From NCBI GenBank assembly GCA_021736615.1, contig JAIPFN010000152.1, forward strand, positions 1-13,256: a DNA stretch of 13,256 nucleotides. Direction: 5' to 3'. The DNA is from Phycisphaerae bacterium. GTDB taxonomy: Bacteria; Planctomycetota; Phycisphaerae; Sedimentisphaerales; Anaerohalosphaeraceae. The first letter of the stretch is position 1. Each line of letters opens with the position of its first letter. A program made the translations under genes and the position numbers. The notes below the pieces were generated by a model. The model searched no databases. It was not told the DNA's origin and was given only the letters and a program-made list of their open reading frames with translations. This document shows positions 1-6,344 of the stretch, piece after piece.

Positions 1-132
1 ATCGATCTGACCTGCGAGTTTGCCGGGTTTGCCTTCGTCGGAGAATACGCCGATAGCTAGGATGTCCGATTTAACGGTTGCAGGTGCCGCCGCTTTTGTT
101 TTTACTGTTGTGCTGATAATTTTCCTGGCCAT
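1..132 (-). CDS. Probable leucyl aminopeptidase (M17 family), N-terminal fragment
   Basis: Only the first 44 codons lie in the window; the rest is beyond the left edge. The peptide begins MARKIISTTVKTKAAAP and continues with KSDILAIGVFSDEGK. This resembles the start of the N-terminal domain of cytosolic leucyl aminopeptidases (PepA, family M17), which open with a short basic strand and a D-x-L-(A/V)-(I/V)-G-(V/I)-F element. The catalytic metal-binding domain would be outside the window, so the call rests on a short stretch and is tentative. The ATG at 132 is preceded by AAAGGA at a suitable distance. The gene follows prfB on the same strand after about 120 bp, so it may be read from prfB or from its own promoter near a small dyad at 187-202. 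Confidence 0.5.
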   Translation of the reverse strand, partial: MARKIISTTVKTKAAAPATVKSDILAIGVFSDEGKPGKLAGQID

Positions 133-186
133 ACTAAAATCCTTTTATTATGTTATATTTATCAAATCGAAAGGTCGTACGAACGC

Positions 187-202
187 GTGTACTAAAGTAC
201 AC
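187..202. repeat. Perfect 7+7 bp dyad upstream of the aminopeptidase gene
   Basis: GTGTACT, a 2-bp centre, then AGTACAC. With only 2 bases between the arms it cannot form a stable RNA hairpin, so a dimeric protein-binding site is more plausible than a terminator. It lies about 55 bp upstream of the start codon at 132, near where a promoter would be expected. No regulator is identified. Confidence 0.35.
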
Positions 203-227
203 CCTACAACCAATATATCGGCAGATT

Positions 228-250
228 TATTTTCTCAATCCAGAGAAATA
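228..250 (-). terminator. Weak AT-rich stem-loop after prfB
   Basis: Directly after the prfB stop codon the minus strand can fold TATTTCTC against GAGAAAATA, with one bulged base and a 6-nt loop. There is no clean U-run after it, so it may slow or protect the transcript end rather than terminate efficiently. Confidence 0.25.
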
Positions 251-251
251 G

Positions 252-1374
252 CTATTTATTCTTCTTGCCCTTCTTGCCGCTTTTGTACTTCAGGTAACTT
301 TCTATGAAGCTTTCTATATCGCCGTCCATTACCGCGTCTACGTTACCGGTCTGGTGGTCGGTTCGGTGGTCCTTTACCATCTGATAGGGCTGCATTACAT
401 AACTGCGTATCTGGTTGCCCCAGGCTATCTCGCCCTTGTTGCTGTATAGTTTGGCCAGTTCGGCGTCGCGTTTTTGCTGTTCGAGCATGTAGAGACGGGC
501 CTTTAGCATTTTCATCGCCTCGGCTTTGTTTTTGTGCTGGCTGCGGTCGTTCTGACACTGGACAACAATATTTGTAGGTAAGTGGGTTATGCGGACCGCT
601 GAGCTGGTTTTGTTTACGTGCTGGCCGCCTGCCCCGCTTGCGCGATAGAAATCGATCCGCATTTCGTCGTCTTCTATGTCGATGTCCTTGACATCCTCGA
701 ATTCGGGGATTACGTCGACGGCGGCGAAACTGGTGTGACGGCGAGACTGGGAGTCAAAGGGGCTTATCCTGACGAGGCGGTGGACGCCGGTTTCGCAGCA
801 GAGCTTGCCGAATGCGAACGGGCCGCTTACCTTGAGGGTGATCGATCTGATTCCAACTTCTTCGCCTGGGGTTATGTCGTATTCGGCGAATTTGTATTTG
901 TTTCGCTCGAAGTAGCGGGTGTACATGCGAAGGAGCATGTTCGCCCAGTCGCAGCTTTCCGTGCCGCCTGCGCCTGCGTGGATGCTGAAGAAACAGGCAC
1001 GCATATCGTCGGGGCCGTCTAGCATGCCGGCGACTTCGATCTGGTCGCACTTTCTGGTAAGCTCGTCGAGGTCAGCTTCTATGGATTCCAGGGTTTCGGC
1101 GTCGCCCTCATCGGCGGCAAGCTCGAAGAGTTCGGCGATGTCGGCAATGGCGAGGCGTGCTTCCTCGGCAGGGTCGATGACAGATTTGACCGCGCTAATG
1201 CCGGAGGTTACTTCCTTTGCGCCGTCGGGGTCGTCCCAGAAACCCGGCTGGGACATTTTTTGTTCTAATTCTTCTTTTAAAGCGATCTTGGCGGGCAAGT
1301 CAAAGCCACTCCCGGATGTGTTCGACCCGGGCCTCAAGTTCGGCAATAGCTGCCTTTAGTTCTGATACTTCCAT
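252..1374 (-). CDS. prfB: Peptide chain release factor 2, made by programmed +1 frameshift
   Basis: RF2 recognises UGA and UAA stop codons in the ribosomal A site and triggers peptide release. Frame 0 starts at ATG 1374 (MEVSELKAAIAELEARVEHIREWL, given here only as a 24-codon leader) and meets an in-frame TGA at 1302-1300. A +1 slip on CTT moves reading to GAC (1301-1299), and translation continues DLPAKIALKEELEQK to the TAG at 252. The product is 373 residues, close to the usual 365. In that numbering the SPF stop-codon-recognition motif is at about 204-206 and the catalytic GGQ at 249-251 (GAGGQHVNKT), matching known RF2 positions. A naive reading frame would start at 1346 and add 15 spurious residues. 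An AAGG lies about 12 nt before the ATG, so initiation may be modest. The C-terminus is lysine-rich. A TTGCTT-N17-TATAAG promoter lies upstream. Confidence 0.97.
1299..1314 (-). promoter_or_regulatory. RF2 autoregulatory frameshift site
   Basis: The minus strand reads CGG GAG TGG CTT TGA C. This matches the classical layout: an internal Shine-Dalgarno-like stretch (CGGGAG) exactly 3 nt before the CTT slippery codon, an in-frame TGA stop, and a following C that weakens termination. When RF2 is scarce, ribosomes pause at TGA and slip +1 to make more RF2. The Escherichia coli site (AGG GGG TAT CTT TGA C) has the same spacing. Confidence 0.95.
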
Positions 1375-1423
1375 AATACACAAATACCTTAAAAAAACTG
1401 GAAAATTACAATTGCAAACACTT

Positions 1424-1452
1424 CTTATAACAGAATACCTCGACCAAAGCAA
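1424..1452 (-). promoter_or_regulatory. Candidate prfB promoter
   Basis: On the minus strand TTGCTT (1452-1447) and TATAAG (1429-1424) are 17 bp apart, about 50 bp before the prfB start. They match the sigma70 consensus at most positions. This is inferred from spacing and similarity only. Confidence 0.45.
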
Positions 1453-1482
1453 TAAATCCAGATAAATTACAAAGAATACTGC

Positions 1483-1511
1483 TTGACATAAGAGAGCTTT
1501 TCGATTAGTTT
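1483..1511 (+). promoter_or_regulatory. Candidate promoter for the CD225-DUF2752 pair
   Basis: A consensus -35 box TTGACA at 1483-1488 is followed after 17 bp by TAGTTT, a poor -10 box. TTAAAT just downstream is an alternative. The start codon is at 1556, giving a short leader with a strong AAAGGAG site. The -35 is convincing and the -10 is not. Confidence 0.35.
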
Positions 1512-1555
1512 TAAATACTTACAATTATCAACCTATGTAATCAAAGGAGAAAGAA

Positions 1556-1870
1556 ATGAATGAATTTGGTACCCAAACGCCACCTGTACAGCCTCAACAA
1601 AACATCCCAAACTATCTTGTTCAGTCAATTCTTGTAACACTATTCTGCTGTCTACCGCTTGGCATTGCGGCAATCGTGTTCGCCGCACAGGTCAATGGCA
1701 AACTCGCCGGCGGTGACATCACAGGGGCAATGGATTCTTCTAAGAAAGCCAAGATGTTCTGCTGGATATCATTCGGAATCGGACTTGCAGGAATCGTCGC
1801 TTACTTTGCTATGATAGCATTGGGGATCGCTTTCGGTGCGGCAGGAGCATCAGAAATGCAATTTCAATAA
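1556..1870 (+). CDS. CD225/dispanin-like small membrane protein
   Basis: A 104-residue protein with a proline- and glutamine-rich cytoplasmic start (about residues 1-18). A first hydrophobic segment (about 21-45) contains CCLPLGIAAIVFA, then comes a polar loop KLAGGDITGAMDSSKKAK (about 49-66), and a second hydrophobic segment spans about 67-95. The order hydrophobic stretch with a CC-PLG-type turn, V-(N/x)-x-x-x-x-G-D-x-x-x-A-x-x-x-S-x-K-A-K loop, second membrane helix is the bacterial CD225 (dispanin/IFITM-like) pattern. Bacterial members have no settled function. A strong AAAGGAG sits 7 nt before the ATG. The DUF2752 gene follows after 16 bp, so the two are very likely co-transcribed. The assignment is by motif recall. 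Confidence 0.8.
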   Translation: MNEFGTQTPPVQPQQNIPNYLVQSILVTLFCCLPLGIAAIVFAAQVNGKLAGGDITGAMDSSKKAKMFCWISFGIGLAGIVAYFAMIALGIAFGAAGASEMQFQ

Positions 1871-1886
1871 TATCTGACAGGTTATT

Positions 1887-2312
1887 ATGATTCTTAGAGA
1901 TCAGCCGGATATATTCTGGGTCAGGCTGCAGCTTGCAAGTATATCTTCTGTGATAGGGTTTGCTGCGGTGCTTCTTTACTATGCTAAACCTGGCGAGTCC
2001 GGTTTGTTTCCGCCATGTCCGTTTAATGCGATCACAGGGCTTTATTGCCCGGGCTGCGGGACGCTTCGGGGTTTACATCAGCTTTTGCATGGAAATTTGA
2101 TGGCGGCAATGGGGCTTAATTCGCTGATGGTTTTGTCATTGCCGTATCTTGGCTATGCATATTTTTCCTTGTGGTCGAAGGCAATAAGAAACAGGCCTCT
2201 GCCGGGAAGATTTATACCGGCAAAATGGATATGGGCACTGCTGTCAGTGGTAATAATTTTTGCCATCGCAAGAAATATTCCAGCTTATCCGTTTACAATA
2301 CTGGCACCTTAA
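1887..2312 (+). CDS. DUF2752 membrane protein
   Basis: A 141-residue protein with three predicted hydrophobic segments (about 18-32, 72-96 and 113-129). The signature is CPFNAITGLYCPGCGTLRG at residues 44-62, with three cysteines (44, 54, 57), followed by LHQLLHGNLMAAMGLNSL. This Cys-Pro-x(8)-Cys-Pro-Gly-Cys-Gly then histidine/leucine-rich pattern is typical of DUF2752. The cysteines suggest metal binding or a redox role, but no function is established. The ATG at 1887 has only a weak ACAGG upstream, and the CD225 gene ends 16 bp before it, so translation may depend partly on the upstream gene. Just after the stop is an inverted repeat (2323-2350) shared with the convergent gene on the other strand. 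Confidence 0.85.
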   Translation: MILRDQPDIFWVRLQLASISSVIGFAAVLLYYAKPGESGLFPPCPFNAITGLYCPGCGTLRGLHQLLHGNLMAAMGLNSLMVLSLPYLGYAYFSLWSKAIRNRPLPGRFIPAKWIWALLSVVIIFAIARNIPAYPFTILAP

Positions 2313-2322
2313 GAACACATAT

Positions 2323-2350
2323 TCAAATATCAGGAGATTCCAATATTTGA
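2323..2350. terminator. Inverted repeat between convergent genes
   Basis: TCAAATAT (2323-2330) and ATATTTGA (2343-2350) are perfect 8-bp arms. Inside them GGA and TCC can extend the pairing around a short loop. It lies in the 45-bp gap between the ends of the DUF2752 gene (plus) and the ArfB gene (minus), so a bidirectional terminator is the natural reading. The stem is AT-rich and lacks a long T-run, so strength is doubtful. Confidence 0.4.
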
Positions 2351-2357
2351 TGGTCGG

Positions 2358-2771
2358 CTAAACCACCGGTTTTCTTAGTTGTTTTGTTTGGCTTCTTTGT
2401 TTTTTGTTTTCGAGGCGTCTTTTTATTGAGGCTTTTGATGGTTTTGTTTTTTTTCTTGGGGGCTTGAAGGTTAGTGCGTCTTTGAGCAGTTCTATCAGGC
2501 GGTTGGTTGCTTCCATTTTGTTTGCTGCCTGGGTTCTGTGTTTCTGGGAGATTACTCTCAGGACGCCCTCTTTGTTTATGCGGGTTCTTAGTTTTGCGGT
2601 TATTGTTTTTTTCTTAAAATCGGTCAGGGACGGAGAGTTTTTTACGTTGAAGTATAATGTAACGCGCGTATTGACCTTGTTGACGTTTTGACCGCCGGGG
2701 CCGGAGGACCTGGAAAAGTCGTATGTCAGTTCGTCTTCGGAAATCTCGGTTGTTTTGTTTATTTGTATCAT
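2358..2771 (-). CDS. arfB: Alternative ribosome-rescue factor / peptidyl-tRNA hydrolase, ArfB (YaeJ) type
   Basis: A 137-residue protein with only the catalytic class-I release-factor domain. The GGQ motif is at residues 26-28 (RSSGPGGQNVNKVNTRVTL), and the C-terminal tail is strongly basic (about 103-134, PPRKKTKPSKASIKRR and onward). In ArfB this tail enters the empty mRNA channel of stalled ribosomes while GGQ hydrolyses the peptidyl-tRNA. No stop-codon-recognition domain is present, which separates it from RF1 and RF2. The start chosen is the ATG at 2771 because family members begin a few residues before the first strand. The reading frame stays open to 2882, but that extension only translates the palindromic repeat and the end of lnt. 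The Shine-Dalgarno is weak. It is last in the SGNH-lnt-arfB series. Confidence 0.88.
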   Translation of the reverse strand: MIQINKTTEISEDELTYDFSRSSGPGGQNVNKVNTRVTLYFNVKNSPSLTDFKKKTITAKLRTRINKEGVLRVISQKHRTQAANKMEATNRLIELLKDALTFKPPRKKTKPSKASIKRRLENKKQRSQTKQLRKPVV

Positions 2772-2793
2772 ATTGCACCGTATCGGCATTAAC

Positions 2794-2846
2794 CGTAATG
2801 TCGGCATCCTGCCGACATTGGATGTTGGCTGGAACCCAACATTACG
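2794..2846. repeat. 53-bp double-hairpin palindromic repeat (MITE/REP-like)
   Basis: It is bounded by perfect 8-bp terminal inverted repeats, CGTAATGT (2794-2801) and ACATTACG (2839-2846). Inside are two stem-loops: AATGTCGGC/GCCGACATT with a 5-nt loop (2797-2819) and ATGTTGG/CCAACAT with a 7-nt loop (2822-2842). It begins two bases past the lnt stop and ends about 20 bp before the ArfB start. It could terminate or stabilise the lnt transcript. Its compact symmetry suggests a dispersed repeat rather than an ordinary terminator, and there is no U-run. Only one copy is seen in this window. Confidence 0.6.
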
Positions 2847-2848
2847 AG

Positions 2849-4267
2849 CTATAATACCTCGTTTTGGGGTTTTGTCAACCATCTGGATTTTATGAAGTAT
2901 CCGGCGACGAATAATGCGCTTGCCAGCACGAACCAGTTGCCGAAGATGCTGAATGCTGTTCGCTGATCGTACACCTCGACGTCTGCTACTATCATGCCAA
3001 GACCATCGGTTACGGTATCATAGCTGGCGATTATCCTGCCTCTTGGAGAGATTATCGCACTTATTCCTTCGTAGGAGGCGCGGACGAGGGCATACCTGGA
3101 CTCTATCGTGCGGTGGATGCAGTTTTGCAGATGAGCGAAACGTACCGGTTTCCAGTCGAGAGTGGGGACGGCGACCAGACCCGTTTTCGCCCTGCCGTAT
3201 CTACGGGAGATGGGGGTATAGTTGTCGTCATGGCAGATCATCGCGCCGGTTCTTACCCCGCAAACGTTGAAGATAGTCGGCTGACCGTCGCCCTTGTTGA
3301 AATTCTCGAACGGGGTGAGGTATCTCTTTGTATACTCGTCGATCACCCTGCCGGTATTGTCAACGAGCAGCATTCTATTTTTATGATTCGGGGCATCGGC
3401 ATATCCGATGGCGAGATGGATATTATTGGCCAAAGCAAGGGAAGTGACCATTTCAATCCATACTGACCTGTCATACTTGTCGATATAAAAACCCATCTCC
3501 GGGGAAATAACGAGCTTTGCGCCCTGGGCGGCGGCTTGTCTTACCGGGACGGCGAAAATATTTTCAAAACCGCCGGGGCTTTGCGGGTCGCCGTACTGTT
3601 CGATAGCAGCCTTGTTCCAGCCGATAGCTGCTACCTTGATGGTATTTACGGGTTTGCCCAGAAGACTTAGCAGGTTAATGACGGCGAATACGGCAAGTGT
3701 GAGGCCTGCGGCCTTTAGCATGGGCTTTTCGATACGGCGGGTATTAATCATGGTCGCGGCGGCGGTCTGGATCAGTACCAGCAGAAAGACTATACCGCCC
3801 ATACCGGTTACGCCGGTAAATGCGATAAGGTGCCGATAACTTGACCACGGGCGGACGATTGACTGGGCGGTTCCCCACATCGGTATAGCGGTGAAGTTGA
3901 CCCAGTCGAGAATAACGACCAAAGCGGCGAAAACGAAACATCGGAAAACGGTAGGTTTGCTGAGCAGACCGCTTGCGGCAAGGACAAGCAGCGTCATTAC
4001 GATAACAAAATCCAGGATGAGAACGATAACTATCGGCGGGGGCAAAAGTAGAACGATCATCTGGGGGATGGCATAAGCCAGGGCCATGTAGGTACCGGCG
4101 GCCATAAGAACGCCGCGTTTGAATTTCCACCTGGTGACGCATACCAGAAGCGGCACCAATGCAATGCACTGGACAGGTGCGAGAACGCCGAACAGATTGG
4201 GCAAACCCAGTAAAAGACCGCTAACAATCCCGCAAACCCGGCAGCAAATTTCCTTTGGCGTAAACAT
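2849..4267 (-). CDS. lnt: Lnt-like apolipoprotein N-acyltransferase (nitrilase superfamily)
   Basis: A 472-residue membrane enzyme. The N-terminal third is a bundle of hydrophobic segments (about residues 10-205). A CN-hydrolase domain follows (about 210-430), and a last helix (about 442-459) ends the protein. Lnt adds the third acyl chain to the N-terminal cysteine of lipoproteins. The Glu-Lys-Cys triad is visible as E257 (ISPEMGF), K314 in TKRYLTPFEN (with E321 matching the second glutamate of Lnt) and C345 in GAMICHDDNY. Canonical Lnt has CYE where this has CHD, so it is a divergent member. The ATG at 4267 is preferred over 4297 because AAAGGAG lies directly before it. The gene follows the SGNH hydrolase by 58 bp. 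Three predicted lipoproteins in this window would be natural substrates. Confidence 0.8.
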   Translation of the reverse strand: MFTPKEICCRVCGIVSGLLLGLPNLFGVLAPVQCIALVPLLVCVTRWKFKRGVLMAAGTYMALAYAIPQMIVLLLPPPIVIVLILDFVIVMTLLVLAASGLLSKPTVFRCFVFAALVVILDWVNFTAIPMWGTAQSIVRPWSSYRHLIAFTGVTGMGGIVFLLVLIQTAAATMINTRRIEKPMLKAAGLTLAVFAVINLLSLLGKPVNTIKVAAIGWNKAAIEQYGDPQSPGGFENIFAVPVRQAAAQGAKLVISPEMGFYIDKYDRSVWIEMVTSLALANNIHLAIGYADAPNHKNRMLLVDNTGRVIDEYTKRYLTPFENFNKGDGQPTIFNVCGVRTGAMICHDDNYTPISRRYGRAKTGLVAVPTLDWKPVRFAHLQNCIHRTIESRYALVRASYEGISAIISPRGRIIASYDTVTDGLGMIVADVEVYDQRTAFSIFGNWFVLASALFVAGYFIKSRWLTKPQNEVL

Positions 4268-4325
4268 GACCGTCTCCTTTCTGATTGTAATTAACATTTA
4301 CATGCTGACCAACGTAATACTCCTT

Positions 4326-5273
4326 TCACTTTCCTGCAAAGACACTAACGATTTGCCTTAGATAAAGCCTTCGTATCGCGTCATACCCGCGGCGGTTGGG
4401 GTCTTCAAGGTTGTGATAGTACCAGTGGCCGGGGTCATCTTTGTGGTAGTATTTGCGCCATCGTTCGGTGCAATGGATTCCATGGCCGAGAAATTCGGTA
4501 TGAATATCTACCAGGTGGACGTTTTCATATTGTTCACAAATCTCGGCGATTTTCTGATTTGTCAAACGAGCAATCTTCGAAGCTGCACGCCATCTTGGAA
4601 GCCCCTTAGCCTGAGGATCGCTTACGTCGTCGGTGGGGTCGAAAATATTGGCCAGAAAAATATCGCAGCCGCCGGGGAATTTGGTCATTACACCTTCGAC
4701 AAGCGTTGTAACCCGCTGCTTGATATTTTCCGTCCAGAAGATCGCCTGCTTATAGCTGCATCCGTACATCGCACCATCTACCGGCTTACTTCGGCCGTAA
4801 TCGTGAATCAGGTCGTTTCCGCCGGAAGTTAAAAGGACGATTCCATGGACATCAGCGGGGTAAATTTGAACCAGCGGCAATTGATCGTCGATATGCTCCT
4901 GTGAAACGGTAAAATCCCTGGCCCAGTTCTTTGACTGCAACTGGGGCAAAACACTAGACAGGTCGCACCCTTTCATATCAGGATACTGCTCATCATCATT
5001 TTGCACCAGAAGTTGAAAATGGCTGTGCCTTCTGGAAGCACCCAGACCGCGAGTAATACTGTCGCCGATTCCGACCATTACGAATTTCTGATCGCTCCAT
5101 TTTTGCTCGAAAGCCTCGGTGCTGATCGCAGGGCCGGCAGGACCAGTGCCCATAGGCAAGGGGCGTGTAACAAGATGAATTCTCCATGCGGCATACCCGC
5201 CGGCCAACACAAACAGTACCGGCACGAAAAGCAGCAATTTCCACCTGATCGAATACCATCGCATTTTAGCCAT
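4326..5273 (-). CDS. Membrane-anchored SGNH/GDSL hydrolase
   Basis: A 315-residue protein with an N-terminal membrane anchor (about residues 11-30), so the catalytic domain should face the periplasm. Block I is VGIGDSITRG with nucleophile S72, and block III is TSGGNDL with N153. The C-terminal block reads NLEDPNRRGYDAIRRL (288-303). Most SGNH enzymes have D-x-x-H-P-N there; here the corresponding positions are N288 and D291, so the usual catalytic Asp and His are replaced. Nearby H283 and H287 might serve instead. Substrate is unknown; the family includes esterases, lipases and acyl-carbohydrate deacetylases. A strong AAAGGAG precedes the ATG at 5273. It is the first gene of the unit with lnt, under a promoter overlapped by a large palindrome. 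Confidence 0.82.
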   Translation of the reverse strand: MAKMRWYSIRWKLLLFVPVLFVLAGGYAAWRIHLVTRPLPMGTGPAGPAISTEAFEQKWSDQKFVMVGIGDSITRGLGASRRHSHFQLLVQNDDEQYPDMKGCDLSSVLPQLQSKNWARDFTVSQEHIDDQLPLVQIYPADVHGIVLLTSGGNDLIHDYGRSKPVDGAMYGCSYKQAIFWTENIKQRVTTLVEGVMTKFPGGCDIFLANIFDPTDDVSDPQAKGLPRWRAASKIARLTNQKIAEICEQYENVHLVDIHTEFLGHGIHCTERWRKYYHKDDPGHWYYHNLEDPNRRGYDAIRRLYLRQIVSVFAGK

Positions 5274-5299
5274 AACAGTCTCCTTTCATAAAGCAGCCC

Positions 5300-5333
5300 T
5301 GTATACTGTATTACTTACATAATACAGTATACA
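5300..5333. promoter_or_regulatory. 14+14 bp perfect palindrome, probable operator of the SGNH-lnt unit
   Basis: TGTATACTGTATTA (5300-5313), a 6-bp spacer, then its exact reverse complement TAATACAGTATACA (5320-5333). The right arm contains the complement of the minus-strand -10 box TATACT, so a bound dimer would block RNA polymerase. The transcript could also fold as an AT-rich 5' hairpin upstream of the ribosome-binding site. The cognate regulator is not identified. Confidence 0.65.
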
Positions 5334-5353
5334 CCAAAAACATAACTAGTCAA
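5326..5353 (-). promoter_or_regulatory. Promoter of the SGNH-lnt unit
   Basis: On the minus strand TTGACT (5353-5348) is followed after 16 bp by TATACT (5331-5326). Both boxes match sigma70 consensus in five of six positions. Transcription would start inside or just after the palindrome, about 50 bp before the ATG. Confidence 0.65.
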
Positions 5354-5463
5354 GGAACAAAATCAAAAAATGGTAAATTTATAGAAACATGTCTTTACTA
5401 TGCCTGAACAATGCTTCCCTGGGGGCATACAGATATGGCACTACTAGCTTAAACACCGGAACC

Positions 5464-6303
5464 TCATTTACCGGCTAACCGGTTTTTGCTTATCATTTCT
5501 GTAAGCTCCTCTATAGCCTGCCAGTATTGATCCCATGCGGCCGTTGCCATGTCGTTATTGTGGCCGATTCCTTCTACCATCAGGTATAACTTTGGCTCTT
5601 TGGCGGCGTTTAAAAGTGCGCTGCTGTGCCATGGCTTTACTATCCTGTCCGCCGAGCCATGCATTATGAGGACCGGGCAATCGATCTTATCGATTTTTTT
5701 GAGATTATTTAATTTGTCAAACGGCAAGATCGGAATATGTGTAACGACACGGTATGCTGATGTGAAGGCGTTCTGGAGAATAACGCCGCCGACAGGTTTT
5801 TTGACGGCAATATCCACTGCCATCGCCCCGCCTACTGACCTGCCGTATGGAATGATCTTATTTGCAGGTACGCCTGCGACTTCGGTTAGATATGTGTATG
5901 CGGCGGCAATATCTTCGTAGGCGTTTTTCTCCGATGGTCTGCCCTCGCTTAGCCCATAACCTCGATAGTCATAGGCCAAAACGGAGAAACCCTGATTTAC
6001 AAAACGCTCGAACACGAAGCGGTTCTGGCCGATGTCTTCTGCATTTCCGTGGCTGTAAAGAAGCGTAAACTCAGCTTTGGAATTTTTGAAGTAGTATGCG
6101 CATATCTTTTCGCCGGATGATGTTTTGATCATGACCATTTTCGGCTGGAAAGAATAGCTCGGCTCAGGCGGGATAAAAATCATCCGGTCGGAAAACGTAC
6201 AACCGATGAGTACGCAGGAAAGATAAATGAATGCGACCGATTTGACGAGCCTTTTAAAACTCAGTTCACCAATGAAGGTCTTTTTGAAAGTCTCTTTTCG
6301 CAT
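5464..6303 (-). CDS. Alpha/beta hydrolase, predicted lipoprotein (paralogue 1)
   Basis: A 279-residue protein resembling the BEM46/ABHD17-like serine hydrolases. A long signal region ends in a lipobox, VLIGC with C35, predicting lipid attachment. The oxyanion region is YSHGNAED (about 83-90), and YDYRGYGLSEG follows (about 111-121). The nucleophile elbow is GRSVGG with S156. The acid is probably D219 (HGSADRIV) and the histidine H248 (GIGHNND). The triad is complete, so activity as an esterase, thioesterase or lipase is likely; substrate is unknown. The ATG at 6303 is chosen because GAAGGGA sits 6 nt before it; an in-frame ATG at 6333 lacks this. The gene lies 41 bp after its paralogue and is last in the marR unit. 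About half of aligned residues match the paralogue by eye. Confidence 0.85.
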   Translation of the reverse strand: MRKETFKKTFIGELSFKRLVKSVAFIYLSCVLIGCTFSDRMIFIPPEPSYSFQPKMVMIKTSSGEKICAYYFKNSKAEFTLLYSHGNAEDIGQNRFVFERFVNQGFSVLAYDYRGYGLSEGRPSEKNAYEDIAAAYTYLTEVAGVPANKIIPYGRSVGGAMAVDIAVKKPVGGVILQNAFTSAYRVVTHIPILPFDKLNNLKKIDKIDCPVLIMHGSADRIVKPWHSSALLNAAKEPKLYLMVEGIGHNNDMATAAWDQYWQAIEELTEMISKNRLAGK

Positions 6304-6344
6304 TTGTGTCCCTTCGCTGCATTGAATTGTCATTTTTGGGCCAA

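Noticed and set aside
618..1022. 134-codon open frame on the plus strand
   Set aside because: It lies entirely opposite prfB, has no recognisable domain, and its composition follows from RF2 codon usage.
2772..2882. N-terminal extension of the ArfB gene to 2882
   Set aside because: The extra residues translate the palindromic repeat and the end of lnt; the conserved domain begins right after the ATG at 2771.
5300..5333. SGNH palindrome as a LexA box
   Set aside because: The CTGT and ACAG elements are 14 bp apart instead of the 8 bp of the classical box, and no SOS gene is adjacent.
5470..5483. ACCGG-CTAA-CCGGT hairpin followed by T residues on the plus strand, a possible terminator
   Set aside because: It lies in the last codons of hydrolase 1 and no plus-strand gene ends nearby, so I do not list it as a terminator.
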